5,424 nucleotides of DNA from Gemmobacter sp. (GCA_003509785.1 DOMY01000012.1:10062-15485), one strand, 5' to 3'; counted from the first letter of the stretch, positions 1 to 5,424 are shown. The notes: generated by a model not told the origin, from the letters alone. Translations and numbers: made by a program.

Positions 1-48
1 GAGGGGCGGGTACGGGATCTGCTGATAACCGAATTCATGTTGAACTGA
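1..48 (+). CDS. fliL: C-terminal end of a FliL-like flagellar basal body protein (partial)
   Basis: The first reading frame is open from base 1 to a TGA at 46-48 and gives 15 residues, EGRVRDLLITEFMLN. FliL proteins usually end in a helix followed by a short strand of the form V-x-D-hydrophobic-hydrophobic-x-T-E-F-hydrophobic, and this tail fits. FliL is a single-pass inner membrane protein whose periplasmic domain rings the stator units and supports motor torque. The stop lies 9 bases before the next start, and stator-related genes follow, which agrees with the call. Only the tail is visible, so the assignment rests on a short motif plus context. Any other gene ending with the same motif cannot be excluded. 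Confidence 0.6.
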   Translation, partial: EGRVRDLLITEFMLN

Positions 49-57
49 GAGGGTCAA

Positions 58-435
58 ATGGAACTCATCGCGGATATGCTGATGATTGCCGGCGCGGCGG
101 GTGTGGCCGTTTATTGCCAGATTCTGGCCGGGCGGCTGAAAAAACTCTCCACACTCGAATCCGGGATGGGCGGGGCCATCGCGGTGCTGTCGGCGCAGGT
201 TGATGATCTGACACGCGTTCTGGAAAAGGCACGCGGTGCCGCCAGTGGTTCTGCGGCCAGTCTTGAAGCCCTGACAGCCCGGGCTGAAACCTCGGCTGCA
301 AAACTGGAGCTTATGCTGGCCACACTGCATGATCTGCCAGAACCGCGCCCCGAGCCGGAGCCCGAAGGGGCGGATCGCAAGCCGCGATTCGTGCGCCGTC
401 GTATCTCACGCGATGATCTGGAGGCGGCAGAATGA
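58..435 (+). CDS. Small membrane-anchored coiled-coil protein, DUF6468-like, of the flagellar operon
   Basis: The 125-residue product has one hydrophobic segment at about residues 4-23, directly followed by basic residues (RLKK, 26-29). This suggests an N-out anchor with a cytoplasmic body. Residues 34-92 are Ala/Leu/Glu-rich with heptad-like spacing, probably a coiled coil. Residues 94-104 form a Pro-Glu linker (PEPRPEPEPEG), and 107-115 are strongly basic (RKPRFVRRR) before an acidic end. The layout of a short N-terminal helix with a VYC motif, an arginine/lysine turn and a coil resembles DUF6468 proteins found in alphaproteobacterial flagellar clusters. That match is from memory and unverified. 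A purine-rich ribosome site (GAGAGGG, 47-53) lies 4 bases before ATG 58, and the stop overlaps the next start (ATGA, 432-435). The function is unknown; the context suggests a role at the motor, perhaps in stator or switch assembly. Confidence 0.8.
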   Translation: MELIADMLMIAGAAGVAVYCQILAGRLKKLSTLESGMGGAIAVLSAQVDDLTRVLEKARGAASGSAASLEALTARAETSAAKLELMLATLHDLPEPRPEPEPEGADRKPRFVRRRISRDDLEAAE

Positions 436-998
436 CGCGCCGCCGCAAGCACGCAGGGCGGGGCAGTCTGGTCGTTCTGTCGCTGCTTTTGCTGGCGAGT
501 GCGGCCTTGCGGCTGGGGGCGGATGTGGGGCAGGCGCTGGCTGCTTCAGAGGAAAGCAGCGGCCAACCCTCGCCGCCACTTTCCTGCCCCGTGCCCCCCC
601 TTGCTCTGGCCCAGACACTGGCAGAGCGGGAGGAAAAGCTGCGCATCCGCGCGCAGGCCATTGAAGAAAGGATGGCTGCGCTGGATCTGGTTGATGCGGC
701 CATATCCCAGCGTCTTGAGGCGCTGCAGAAGGCGGAAGAGGCGCTGCGCTCTACCATTGCAATGGCGGATGGTGCCGCTGAGGCCGATCTCGCGCGTTTG
801 ACCGAGATGTATCAATCCATGAAGCCCAGGGAGGCCGCAGCCCTTTTTGCAAGGATGGAGCCACAATTTGCGGCCGGCTTTCTGGGGAGAATGCGCCCGG
901 AGGCCGCAGCGGCAGTTCTGTCGGGGATGGAGCCCGATGCGGCCTTTGCCATGACGACACTTCTGGCGACGCGAAACGCTGCAGCCCCCCGCGAGTGA
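432..998 (+). CDS. motE: MotE-like protein (MgtE-N-like helical repeats), flagellar motility chaperone candidate
   Basis: The 188-residue product starts with a basic tail (MTRRRKHAGR) and a hydrophobic segment at about 12-29. This segment is a membrane anchor or signal peptide; an ALA-A site around 35-39 would allow cleavage. A Ser/Pro-rich stretch (40-57) leads into a charged coiled coil at about 60-112. Residues 118-182 resemble the MgtE N-terminal fold shared by MotE proteins. They contain four M-x-P-x-x-A-A-like units whose Met residues (130, 142, 154, 166) are exactly 12 apart. In Sinorhizobium meliloti, MotE is a periplasmic chaperone that stabilises MotC. The gene overlaps the preceding stop by ATGA and has a GGAGGCGG ribosome site at 420-427. 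Its position just before motA supports a stator-related role. The exact family name is an inference from architecture; a generic MgtE-domain protein is the alternative. Confidence 0.75.
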   Translation: MTRRRKHAGRGSLVVLSLLLLASAALRLGADVGQALAASEESSGQPSPPLSCPVPPLALAQTLAEREEKLRIRAQAIEERMAALDLVDAAISQRLEALQKAEEALRSTIAMADGAAEADLARLTEMYQSMKPREAAALFARMEPQFAAGFLGRMRPEAAAAVLSGMEPDAAFAMTTLLATRNAAAPRE

Positions 999-1045
999 GG
1001 AAATATTAAGACAGCGCTGGCAAGCTTTTCCGGTGAAACAGTGAC

Positions 1046-1051
1046 GGGTGG
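1046..1051 (+). promoter_or_regulatory. Weak ribosome binding site that favours ATG 1057 for motA
   Basis: GGGTGG sits 5 bases before ATG 1057. The in-frame upstream GTG at 1048 lies inside this motif and has only GGTGA (1032-1036) 11 bases before it, which is too far for good initiation. MotA proteins also normally begin right at the first membrane helix, as they do from ATG 1057 (MFGMIGI). Confidence 0.4.
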
Positions 1052-1056
1052 CTCTC

Positions 1057-1926
1057 ATGTTTGGAATGATCGGGATCATCGTGATCTTCGCCATGGTCTT
1101 TGGCGGCTATGTGCTCGCGGGCGGCAAGATGGGGATCATCCTGAAAGCGCTGCCCTACGAGCTTGTGATGATCGGTGGGGCTGCCGTCGGCGCCTTTCTG
1201 ATTTCTAACGATTTGTCTGCGGTGAAACATGCACTGCGCGACGTGGCCAAGGTGTTCCGGGGGCCGAAGTGGAAACCTGCGGATTACCGCGATCTGCTCT
1301 GCCTTTTGTTCGAGTTGATCCGCATCGCAAGAGCCAATCCGGTAGCACTGGAGGAACATGTTGAAAAGCCAAAGGATTCGTCACTTTTTGGGCGATATCC
1401 GCGTATTCAGCAGGATCATGATGCTGTCGATCTGATTTGCGACACGCTGCGGGCGGTTTCAATGAACTATGATGATCCGCATCAGGTGGAAGAGGTGCTG
1501 GACAAACGGATGGAGACGGCAAGGGCCCATGCCCTGCACTCCAGCCATGCCTTGCAGACGCTCGCGGATGGCTTGCCTGCGCTGGGTATCGTTGCGGCCG
1601 TGCTGGGGGTTATCAAAACCATGGGGTCGATTGACCAGCCGCCCGAAATTCTGGGCAAGATGATCGGCGGCGCGCTGGTGGGCACATTTCTGGGGGTGTT
1701 TCTCGCCTATGGCATAGTTGGACCATTTGCCGCCCGCGTGAAAACAGTGGTCGAAGATGATGACCACTTTTACCAGCTGATCCGGGAAGTTCTGGTGGCC
1801 AATCTTCACAACCACCCGGCCAATATCTGCATCGAGGTCGGCCGTCAGAATACACCCCATGCCGTGCGGCCAAGCTTTGCCGATCTGGAGCAGGCGCTGC
1901 GGGCACTGAAGCAGGAGGCCGCATGA
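1057..1926 (+). CDS. motA: Flagellar motor stator protein MotA
   Basis: MotA forms the five-fold ring around the MotB dimer in the inner membrane. The complex conducts protons (or sodium ions), and the cytoplasmic loop of MotA pushes on FliG. From ATG 1057 the product is 289 residues, the usual size. Predicted membrane helices lie at about 2-22, 34-52, 171-191 and 203-225, with the large cytoplasmic domain between the second and third. The signature GLPALGIVAAVLGVIKTMGS (172-191) carries P174, matching the conserved channel proline of helix 3. P223 in GIVGPFA matches the helix 4 proline. The segment RANPVALEEHVE (92-103) corresponds to the FliG-contact region, with R92 and E99/E100 as candidate charged contacts. 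A 58-base gap separates it from the MotE-like gene, and its stop overlaps the next start (ATGA, 1923-1926). An extended start at GTG 1048 would add three residues. MotB, the obligate partner, is not in the window. Confidence 0.96.
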   Translation: MFGMIGIIVIFAMVFGGYVLAGGKMGIILKALPYELVMIGGAAVGAFLISNDLSAVKHALRDVAKVFRGPKWKPADYRDLLCLLFELIRIARANPVALEEHVEKPKDSSLFGRYPRIQQDHDAVDLICDTLRAVSMNYDDPHQVEEVLDKRMETARAHALHSSHALQTLADGLPALGIVAAVLGVIKTMGSIDQPPEILGKMIGGALVGTFLGVFLAYGIVGPFAARVKTVVEDDDHFYQLIREVLVANLHNHPANICIEVGRQNTPHAVRPSFADLEQALRALKQEAA

Positions 1927-3989
1927 TCCGGATGCCCATATTGCTTGCATTTCTGGCGTTTGCCCTGCCTGCGCAGGCAGAGACGGCCCGTGTCAGTTCG
2001 GGGGAACACACGGATTTCTCGCGCCTCGTCATCACGCTTGAGGCCGCGTCTGACTGGCGCTTTGGCCGTACAGCGGATGGCTATGCGCTGTCGTTTCAGC
2101 GGGAAGGGATCAGTTTTGATACTGCTGCGGTTTTTGCCCGAATCCCGAAAACACGCATTGGGGCGGTTCGGCAGGATCCAGACGCCAGCCGCCTGCACGT
2201 TTCGGCCCAATGCGAATGTCATGCCACCGCTTTCGAGTTTCGCCCCGGCATCATCGTTGTGGATGTTCGAAATGGCCCACCCGAAGCAGATTCGCCATTT
2301 GAAAAGCCTGTCGCGGATCGTGAAGGCGGAAAGCGATCTGTGTCTGGCAGGCAACCCATCCTCGCCTTGGCGGGGGAAGACCGGATGCGCGATGAGCTGT
2401 TGCGCGAGTTGAGTCTTGGCGCCGCCCGGGGCGTTGTCGAAATGGCGCTGATGCCAGGGCAGGGGGAGGCATCGCCCGGGCCGCAGGCCTTTGGAATGAT
2501 GATCGGTGCGGAAACAGGCTTTGCGCCGCGACAGGGGGGTGGTGGTGAGGCGGAAGCATCGGATCCGGGCTGTTTCGAGGATGCCGTTCTGGCAATAGAA
2601 TCATGGGGCGGTGTGGGGGAGCCACTGTCCCAGCTGGTCGAGGCCAGGCAGCTTCTCGTCGGAGAGTTGGACAAGCCAGAGGCCCGGCAGGTTATTCTTG
2701 CGGCGCAGATGTTCATCCATCTCGGCTTCGGAGCTGAGGCACAACAGGTGATCCGAACACTGGCAAAGGATGATCCTGGCCGGGAGCTGTTGCTCGCCTT
2801 GGGCGGGCTGGTCGATGGTCGTGGCGACCCAGCTGGCACTTTTTCCGGCATGGAAGCCTGCGATACTTCGGCGGCACTCTGGGCGATTCTGGGACGAAAT
2901 CAGTTGCGCCCATCAGAGAGAATCGCATCCGCGTCTGCGCTGAGGGCTTTCGCGGCTTTGCCCGTTCACCTGAGGCAACATCTTTCGATTCCATTGGCAC
3001 AGCGTTTTCTGGAACAGGGCGATGCCGAAGCGGCACGGCGTGTCAAAAACACATTGATATGGAGCGTTGATTCAACGGATCCCGCAGTGCAGTTCGTGCA
3101 AGCGGCGCTTTCGGATACGGACAAGGCGGCGGCCTTTGCAGAGATTGCTGCCGCAGATCGGGCTCGTGAACCGGAAGCGCTGATTGCCCTTGTCGAGGCG
3201 CGCTTCGAACAGCGGGCGGCCATAGAGCCCGAATTGGTGACCGAAATCGCAGCGGTCCGCCAAAGTCTTCGCACGGATGCCGCGCGCTCCATCGCCATGG
3301 CCCGGGCGCTCGCACTGGCTCAGGCCCTTGCCGGGGATTTCGACGCGGCGTTCAAGGAGGCCGAGGCATACCCGCAGGCATTGCCGGATATATGGGCCGT
3401 ATTGGCCGAGGCCGGGCCTGATACGGCGCTTCTTGCGCATGGTGTTCTTGGCCCTGCAGCGCGGCGTCCTGATGTGACAGAAGAAATCGGTGTGCAGCTT
3501 GCGGACAGGCTTGCCGGTCTTGGTCTTGCCGAAGAGGCCAGCCGCTGGTTGAAGCATGCTCTGCCTGGCGATCCGCCGGAAACGCCCCTGCGCTTGAAGC
3601 TTGCGGAACTGGCGCTGCGAAACAACGATCTACCGACCGCCATCAGAACTCTGTCCGGGCTGGCTGGCCCAGATGTTTCGGCATTGCGGGCCAAGGTGGC
3701 GATGTCCGCCGGGCGCTATGCCGAGGCCGCGACGCTCTATGCGTCACTCGACCAGCCCAAGGAAGAACTCCATCCCCTGCGGCTGGCGCGCCAATGGGAA
3801 AGTGTATCAGAAAAGGATGAGGGCATATGGCAATCGGCGGCACAGTTGCTGAGGCCGGAGAGCAGGGAGGCCGGTTCTCCGCTTTCTCTTGCGGCGTCGC
3901 GCGACATTCTTGCGGAAAGTGAGGCTGCGCGGGCAACAATGGCACAGTTGTTAGGGGCATCTGATGTCGTGCAGCAGGCGCAAGATTGA
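1923..3989 (+). CDS. Large secreted protein with AMIN-like N-terminal domain and TPR-like repeats, flagellar operon
   Basis: I do not recognise a named gene. The 688-residue product has a Sec signal peptide (about 1-19, cleavage after AQA), so it should be periplasmic. Residues 20-118 look like a compact beta domain with alternating hydrophobics (SRLVITLEAA, YALSFQ, GIIVVDVRNG), reminiscent of AMIN domains. About 120-235 is a Gly/Glu/Pro-rich linker that includes RQGGGGEAEA. About 235-620 is helical with TPR-like pairs, for example FLEQGDAEAARRV (362-374), LAGLGLAEEASRWL (530-543), LALRNNDLPTAIRTL (563-577) and AMSAGRYAEAATLY (593-606). There are only four cysteines: C97 and C99 (CEC), C217 and C313. 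Translation is likely coupled to motA through the ATGA overlap, with AGGAGG at 1913-1918. By context it may help position or stabilise stators, like periplasmic MotC of rhizobia, but no sequence similarity to MotC was established. Confidence 0.85.
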   Translation: MIRMPILLAFLAFALPAQAETARVSSGEHTDFSRLVITLEAASDWRFGRTADGYALSFQREGISFDTAAVFARIPKTRIGAVRQDPDASRLHVSAQCECHATAFEFRPGIIVVDVRNGPPEADSPFEKPVADREGGKRSVSGRQPILALAGEDRMRDELLRELSLGAARGVVEMALMPGQGEASPGPQAFGMMIGAETGFAPRQGGGGEAEASDPGCFEDAVLAIESWGGVGEPLSQLVEARQLLVGELDKPEARQVILAAQMFIHLGFGAEAQQVIRTLAKDDPGRELLLALGGLVDGRGDPAGTFSGMEACDTSAALWAILGRNQLRPSERIASASALRAFAALPVHLRQHLSIPLAQRFLEQGDAEAARRVKNTLIWSVDSTDPAVQFVQAALSDTDKAAAFAEIAAADRAREPEALIALVEARFEQRAAIEPELVTEIAAVRQSLRTDAARSIAMARALALAQALAGDFDAAFKEAEAYPQALPDIWAVLAEAGPDTALLAHGVLGPAARRPDVTEEIGVQLADRLAGLGLAEEASRWLKHALPGDPPETPLRLKLAELALRNNDLPTAIRTLSGLAGPDVSALRAKVAMSAGRYAEAATLYASLDQPKEELHPLRLARQWESVSEKDEGIWQSAAQLLRPESREAGSPLSLAASRDILAESEAARATMAQLLGASDVVQQAQD

Positions 3990-4014
3990 CTTTCGCAGTG
4001 GAACATGGTGTTGC
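3986..4014 (+). promoter_or_regulatory. Possible weak sigma70-type promoter for the DUF475 gene
   Basis: TTGACT at 3986-3991, overlapping the stop of the preceding gene, is a good -35 match. With a 17-base spacer the -10 would be TGTTGC (4009-4014), a poor match. Alphaproteobacterial -10 elements are often degenerate, so this is possible but unsupported by anything else. A start just downstream would place the structured region 4016-4121 in the leader RNA. Confidence 0.2.
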
Positions 4015-4015
4015 A

Positions 4016-4067
4016 AGAGGGCCGGGCTTGGCAAGCTCCATCCGGCACACGGTGACCGGGCCCCTCT
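4016..4067 (+). promoter_or_regulatory. Candidate three-way RNA junction in the leader of the DUF475 gene
   Basis: An outer stem of six pairs (4016-4021 AGAGGG with 4062-4067 CCCTCT) encloses two hairpins. The first is 4026-4029 GCTT with 4033-4036 AAGC, loop GGC. The second is 4042-4048 CCGGCAC with 4052-4059, seven pairs with A4055 bulged. No T run follows, so it is not a normal intrinsic terminator for the flagellar operon. It could be a structured leader, a Rho-type or processed 3' end of the upstream operon, or chance folding of GC-rich DNA. Confidence 0.35.
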
Positions 4068-4079
4068 GGCGAGAGTAAT

Positions 4080-4121
4080 CGGCGCTCTTGCGATGTCGGC
4101 ACCGCCAGCGCAAGAAAGCCG
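4080..4121 (+). promoter_or_regulatory. Extended stem-loop with a possible anti-Shine-Dalgarno strand
   Basis: TCTTGCG (4086-4092) pairs perfectly with CGCAAGA (4109-4115). Below this, after a 2x2 internal loop, CGGC (4080-4083) pairs with GCCG (4118-4121). The loop can close further through GGC (4098-4100) and GCC (4104-4106). Six A residues follow from 4126, so it is not a terminator on this strand. The left arm can instead pair with the ribosome site region 4187-4195, which would make two exclusive folds. This is seen by hand pairing only; no energies were calculated. Confidence 0.4.
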
Positions 4122-4190
4122 GCGGAAAAAACCAAATGTTTCCAATATTACTTCATCGCACAGCCATCACATCTGAGTTTCTGCTTTTGC

Positions 4191-4196
4191 AAGGGA
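4191..4196 (+). promoter_or_regulatory. Ribosome binding site of the DUF475 gene
   Basis: AAGGGA lies 4 bases before ATG 4201 and 7 bases before the adjacent in-frame ATG 4204. The spacing is at least as good for 4204, so the true start is ambiguous by one codon. The site is part of GCAAGGG (4189-4195), which is complementary to CTCTTGC at 4085-4091 with one G-U pair. Confidence 0.6.
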
Positions 4197-4200
4197 AACA

Positions 4201-5274
4201 ATGATGGCCACGATCGAACCCCAAAAATCCCTTCTGTCCTATCTGAAATGGGCCTTGATCTCTACGGTTGTCGGTCTCCTTCTGGGGGCTCTCCTCGGTT
4301 GGCAGACCACCGGAACCGTGGGCGGAATGCTGACCATCTTCTTCATCTGCGCTGTGCTTGCGGTGCTCGAGATCTCGCTTTCGTTCGATAATGCGATTGT
4401 CAACGCGAACAAGCTGAAAGACATGACCCCGGTATGGCAGCACAGGTTCTTGACCTGGGGGATCATCATTGCTGTTTTTGGTATGCGGATCGTCTTCCCG
4501 CTGCTGATCGTGGTGATTGCGGCCAATGTTGGCCCGATCGACGCGATGATCATGGCTGCAGCCCAACCTGAAGAATACGCCCGGATCATGCATGAGGCCC
4601 ATTTGCCGATTGCGGCCTTTGGCGGGACTTTCCTGATGATGGTGGCTCTGAGCTACTTCTTTGACCACGAGAAGGAGATCCACTGGGTCGGCTGGCTGGA
4701 GAGCCGCATGGCGAATTATGCCACGATCAAAGGGGTCGAAGTCGCACTTGTGCTGGCAATCATGCTTGGCTTTTCGCGCCTGCTTGTCGGGGCAGAGCAG
4801 GATCTTTTCCTCAGGTCTGCAATCTATGGCCTGCTGACCTTTCTGCTTGTCGAAGTGCTTGGGGGCTTTCTGGATCGCAGCCAGGAAACCACCAAGGCCG
4901 CCGCGCAAGGTGGTCTGGGCGCGTTCCTGTATCTAGAGGTTCTGGATGCAAGCTTCTCGTTTGACGGTGTGATCGGGGCCTTCGCCCTGAGCCAGAACCT
5001 CTTCGTCATCGCGATCGGCCTGGGCATCGGCGCGATGTATGTGCGTTCGATGACAATCATGCTGGTCGAACGGGGAACACTGGCCGAATACCGGTATCTG
5101 GAGCACGGCGCTTTCTATGCGATCCTTGTCCTGTCCGTGATCATGTATTTCCAGACGCTGGTGCACATCCCTGAAGTCATCACCGGGCTCGGCGGCGCGG
5201 CCTTGATCGGGGTCTCATTGTGGTCATCCATCCGGTGGAACCGGCATGAGCGCGCGGAAGCAGCCATGATGTGA
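4201..5274 (+). CDS. DUF475 / TerC-like integral membrane protein, probable ion transporter
   Basis: The 357-residue product is strongly hydrophobic, with nine or ten likely membrane helices: about 14-34, 40-60, 83-110, 134-153, 177-194, 203-223, 239-261, 265-286, 300-320 and 326-343. Two related acidic motifs lie inside membrane segments: E57-x5-D63-N64 in LEISLSFDNAIVNA, and E246/D249-x5-D255-G256 in LEVLDASFSFDGVIGAF. Paired SFDN/SFDG motifs are typical of TerC-clan proteins, where they suggest duplicated halves and a metal-binding path. EYRYLEHGAFYAI (296-308, with H302) is another block typical of DUF475. TerC relatives such as Alx and MeeF-type proteins export manganese or load metalloproteins, but the DUF475 substrate is not established. 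The gene stands alone after a 211-base gap and ends at its own terminator, so it is probably not part of the motility system. The start is ATG 4201 or 4204. Confidence 0.92.
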   Translation: MMATIEPQKSLLSYLKWALISTVVGLLLGALLGWQTTGTVGGMLTIFFICAVLAVLEISLSFDNAIVNANKLKDMTPVWQHRFLTWGIIIAVFGMRIVFPLLIVVIAANVGPIDAMIMAAAQPEEYARIMHEAHLPIAAFGGTFLMMVALSYFFDHEKEIHWVGWLESRMANYATIKGVEVALVLAIMLGFSRLLVGAEQDLFLRSAIYGLLTFLLVEVLGGFLDRSQETTKAAAQGGLGAFLYLEVLDASFSFDGVIGAFALSQNLFVIAIGLGIGAMYVRSMTIMLVERGTLAEYRYLEHGAFYAILVLSVIMYFQTLVHIPEVITGLGGAALIGVSLWSSIRWNRHERAEAAMM

Positions 5275-5276
5275 CG

Positions 5277-5304
5277 AAGGCCGGGCTTATTGCCCGGCCT
5301 TTTT
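5277..5304 (+). terminator. Rho-independent terminator of the DUF475 gene
   Basis: AAGGCCGGGC (5277-5286) and GCCCGGCCTT (5292-5301) form a perfect 10-pair GC-rich stem with a five-base loop TTATT, followed by a T run at 5300-5304. It begins 2 bases after the stop codon. The opposite strand has only two A/T pairs before its own arm, so it is best read as acting on the + strand transcript. Confidence 0.92.
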
Positions 5305-5424
5305 CATGGCCGGATGTGCATCGCTTTGCACACGACGGCACAGAATGGAGCCGGTCCCCGGACAGCCCATTTGGGGGGCGGGTGAAGTTTTTTCCAGATT
5401 TATGCGATTTTCCTCTTGCGGGTT

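Noticed and set aside
1018..1031. Sigma54-like promoter (TGGCA with a downstream TTCC) before motA
   Set aside because: The -12 element lacks the required GC, and the gene sits inside an apparently continuous operon.
1048..1056. GTG 1048 as the motA start
   Set aside because: It has poorer ribosome site spacing than ATG 1057, and MotA proteins normally start at the first helix.
546..1094. 182-codon minus-strand frame across the MotE-like gene and the motA start
   Set aside because: It is antisense to two supported genes and its composition is not protein-like.
4031..4193. Exact 79-base spacing between three GCAAG copies (4031, 4110, 4189)
   Set aside because: The flanking bases of the copies do not match each other, so it is not a duplicated unit and the equal spacing is probably chance.
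3990..4200. yybP-ykoY manganese riboswitch before a TerC-like gene
   Set aside because: The context invites it, but I could not find the conserved GGGGAGUA-type block and its partner loop. GAGAGTA at 4071-4077 is only a superficial likeness. An Rfam RF00080 scan would decide.
4153..4908. 251-codon open frame on the minus strand
   Set aside because: It lies opposite the well-supported DUF475 gene, shows His/Asp/Gln-rich composition typical of an antisense shadow, and has no recognisable domain.
5287..5424. Minus-strand frame entering from the right edge and stopping in the terminator loop, as the tail of a convergent gene
   Set aside because: About 45 codons are open, but there is no recognisable motif, and the terminator has little T run in that direction. 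It cannot be supported without more sequence.

Overview
The window looks like a piece of an alphaproteobacterial chromosome, most likely Rhodobacterales/Rhodobacteraceae. The reasons are high GC, all genes on the + strand, a MotA of the alphaproteobacterial type, and a MotE-like gene beside a fliL 3' end. This taxonomic call is inference from protein style and gene order; no database search was possible.

Positions 1-3989 are the downstream part of a flagellar operon. In order it holds: the last 15 codons of a gene ending like fliL (1-48); a small membrane-anchored coiled-coil protein resembling the DUF6468 family (58-435); a MotE-like protein with a membrane anchor, coiled coil and MgtE-N-like helical repeats (432-998); the stator subunit MotA (1057-1926); and a 688-residue secreted protein with an N-terminal beta-type (AMIN-like) domain and a long TPR-like superhelix (1923-3989). 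ATGA stop/start overlaps at 432-435 and 1923-1926 and a 9-base gap at 49-57 indicate tight co-transcription and translational coupling. The set reads as a motor/stator module: FliL and MotA act at the membrane, MotE is known in Sinorhizobium as the chaperone of periplasmic MotC, and the large periplasmic protein is a candidate for the MotC-like partner. No motB is present in the window.

Positions 3990-4200 are a 211-base non-coding gap with no U-tailed terminator but much potential RNA structure. It includes a candidate three-way junction, a strong imperfect stem, and a segment (4085-4093) that could pair either with 4109-4115 or with the Shine-Dalgarno region of the next gene. This is the most suggestive regulatory signal in the window and could be an uncharacterised 5'UTR switch. 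It lacks the yybP-ykoY signature that I could recognise.

Positions 4201-5274 encode a polytopic membrane protein of the DUF475/TerC-like group (probable metal or ion transport, substrate unknown), closed by a textbook rho-independent terminator at 5277-5304. The last 120 bases (5305-5424) hold small inverted repeats and no supportable gene. I saw no tRNA, rRNA, CRISPR array, insertion sequence or phage feature.
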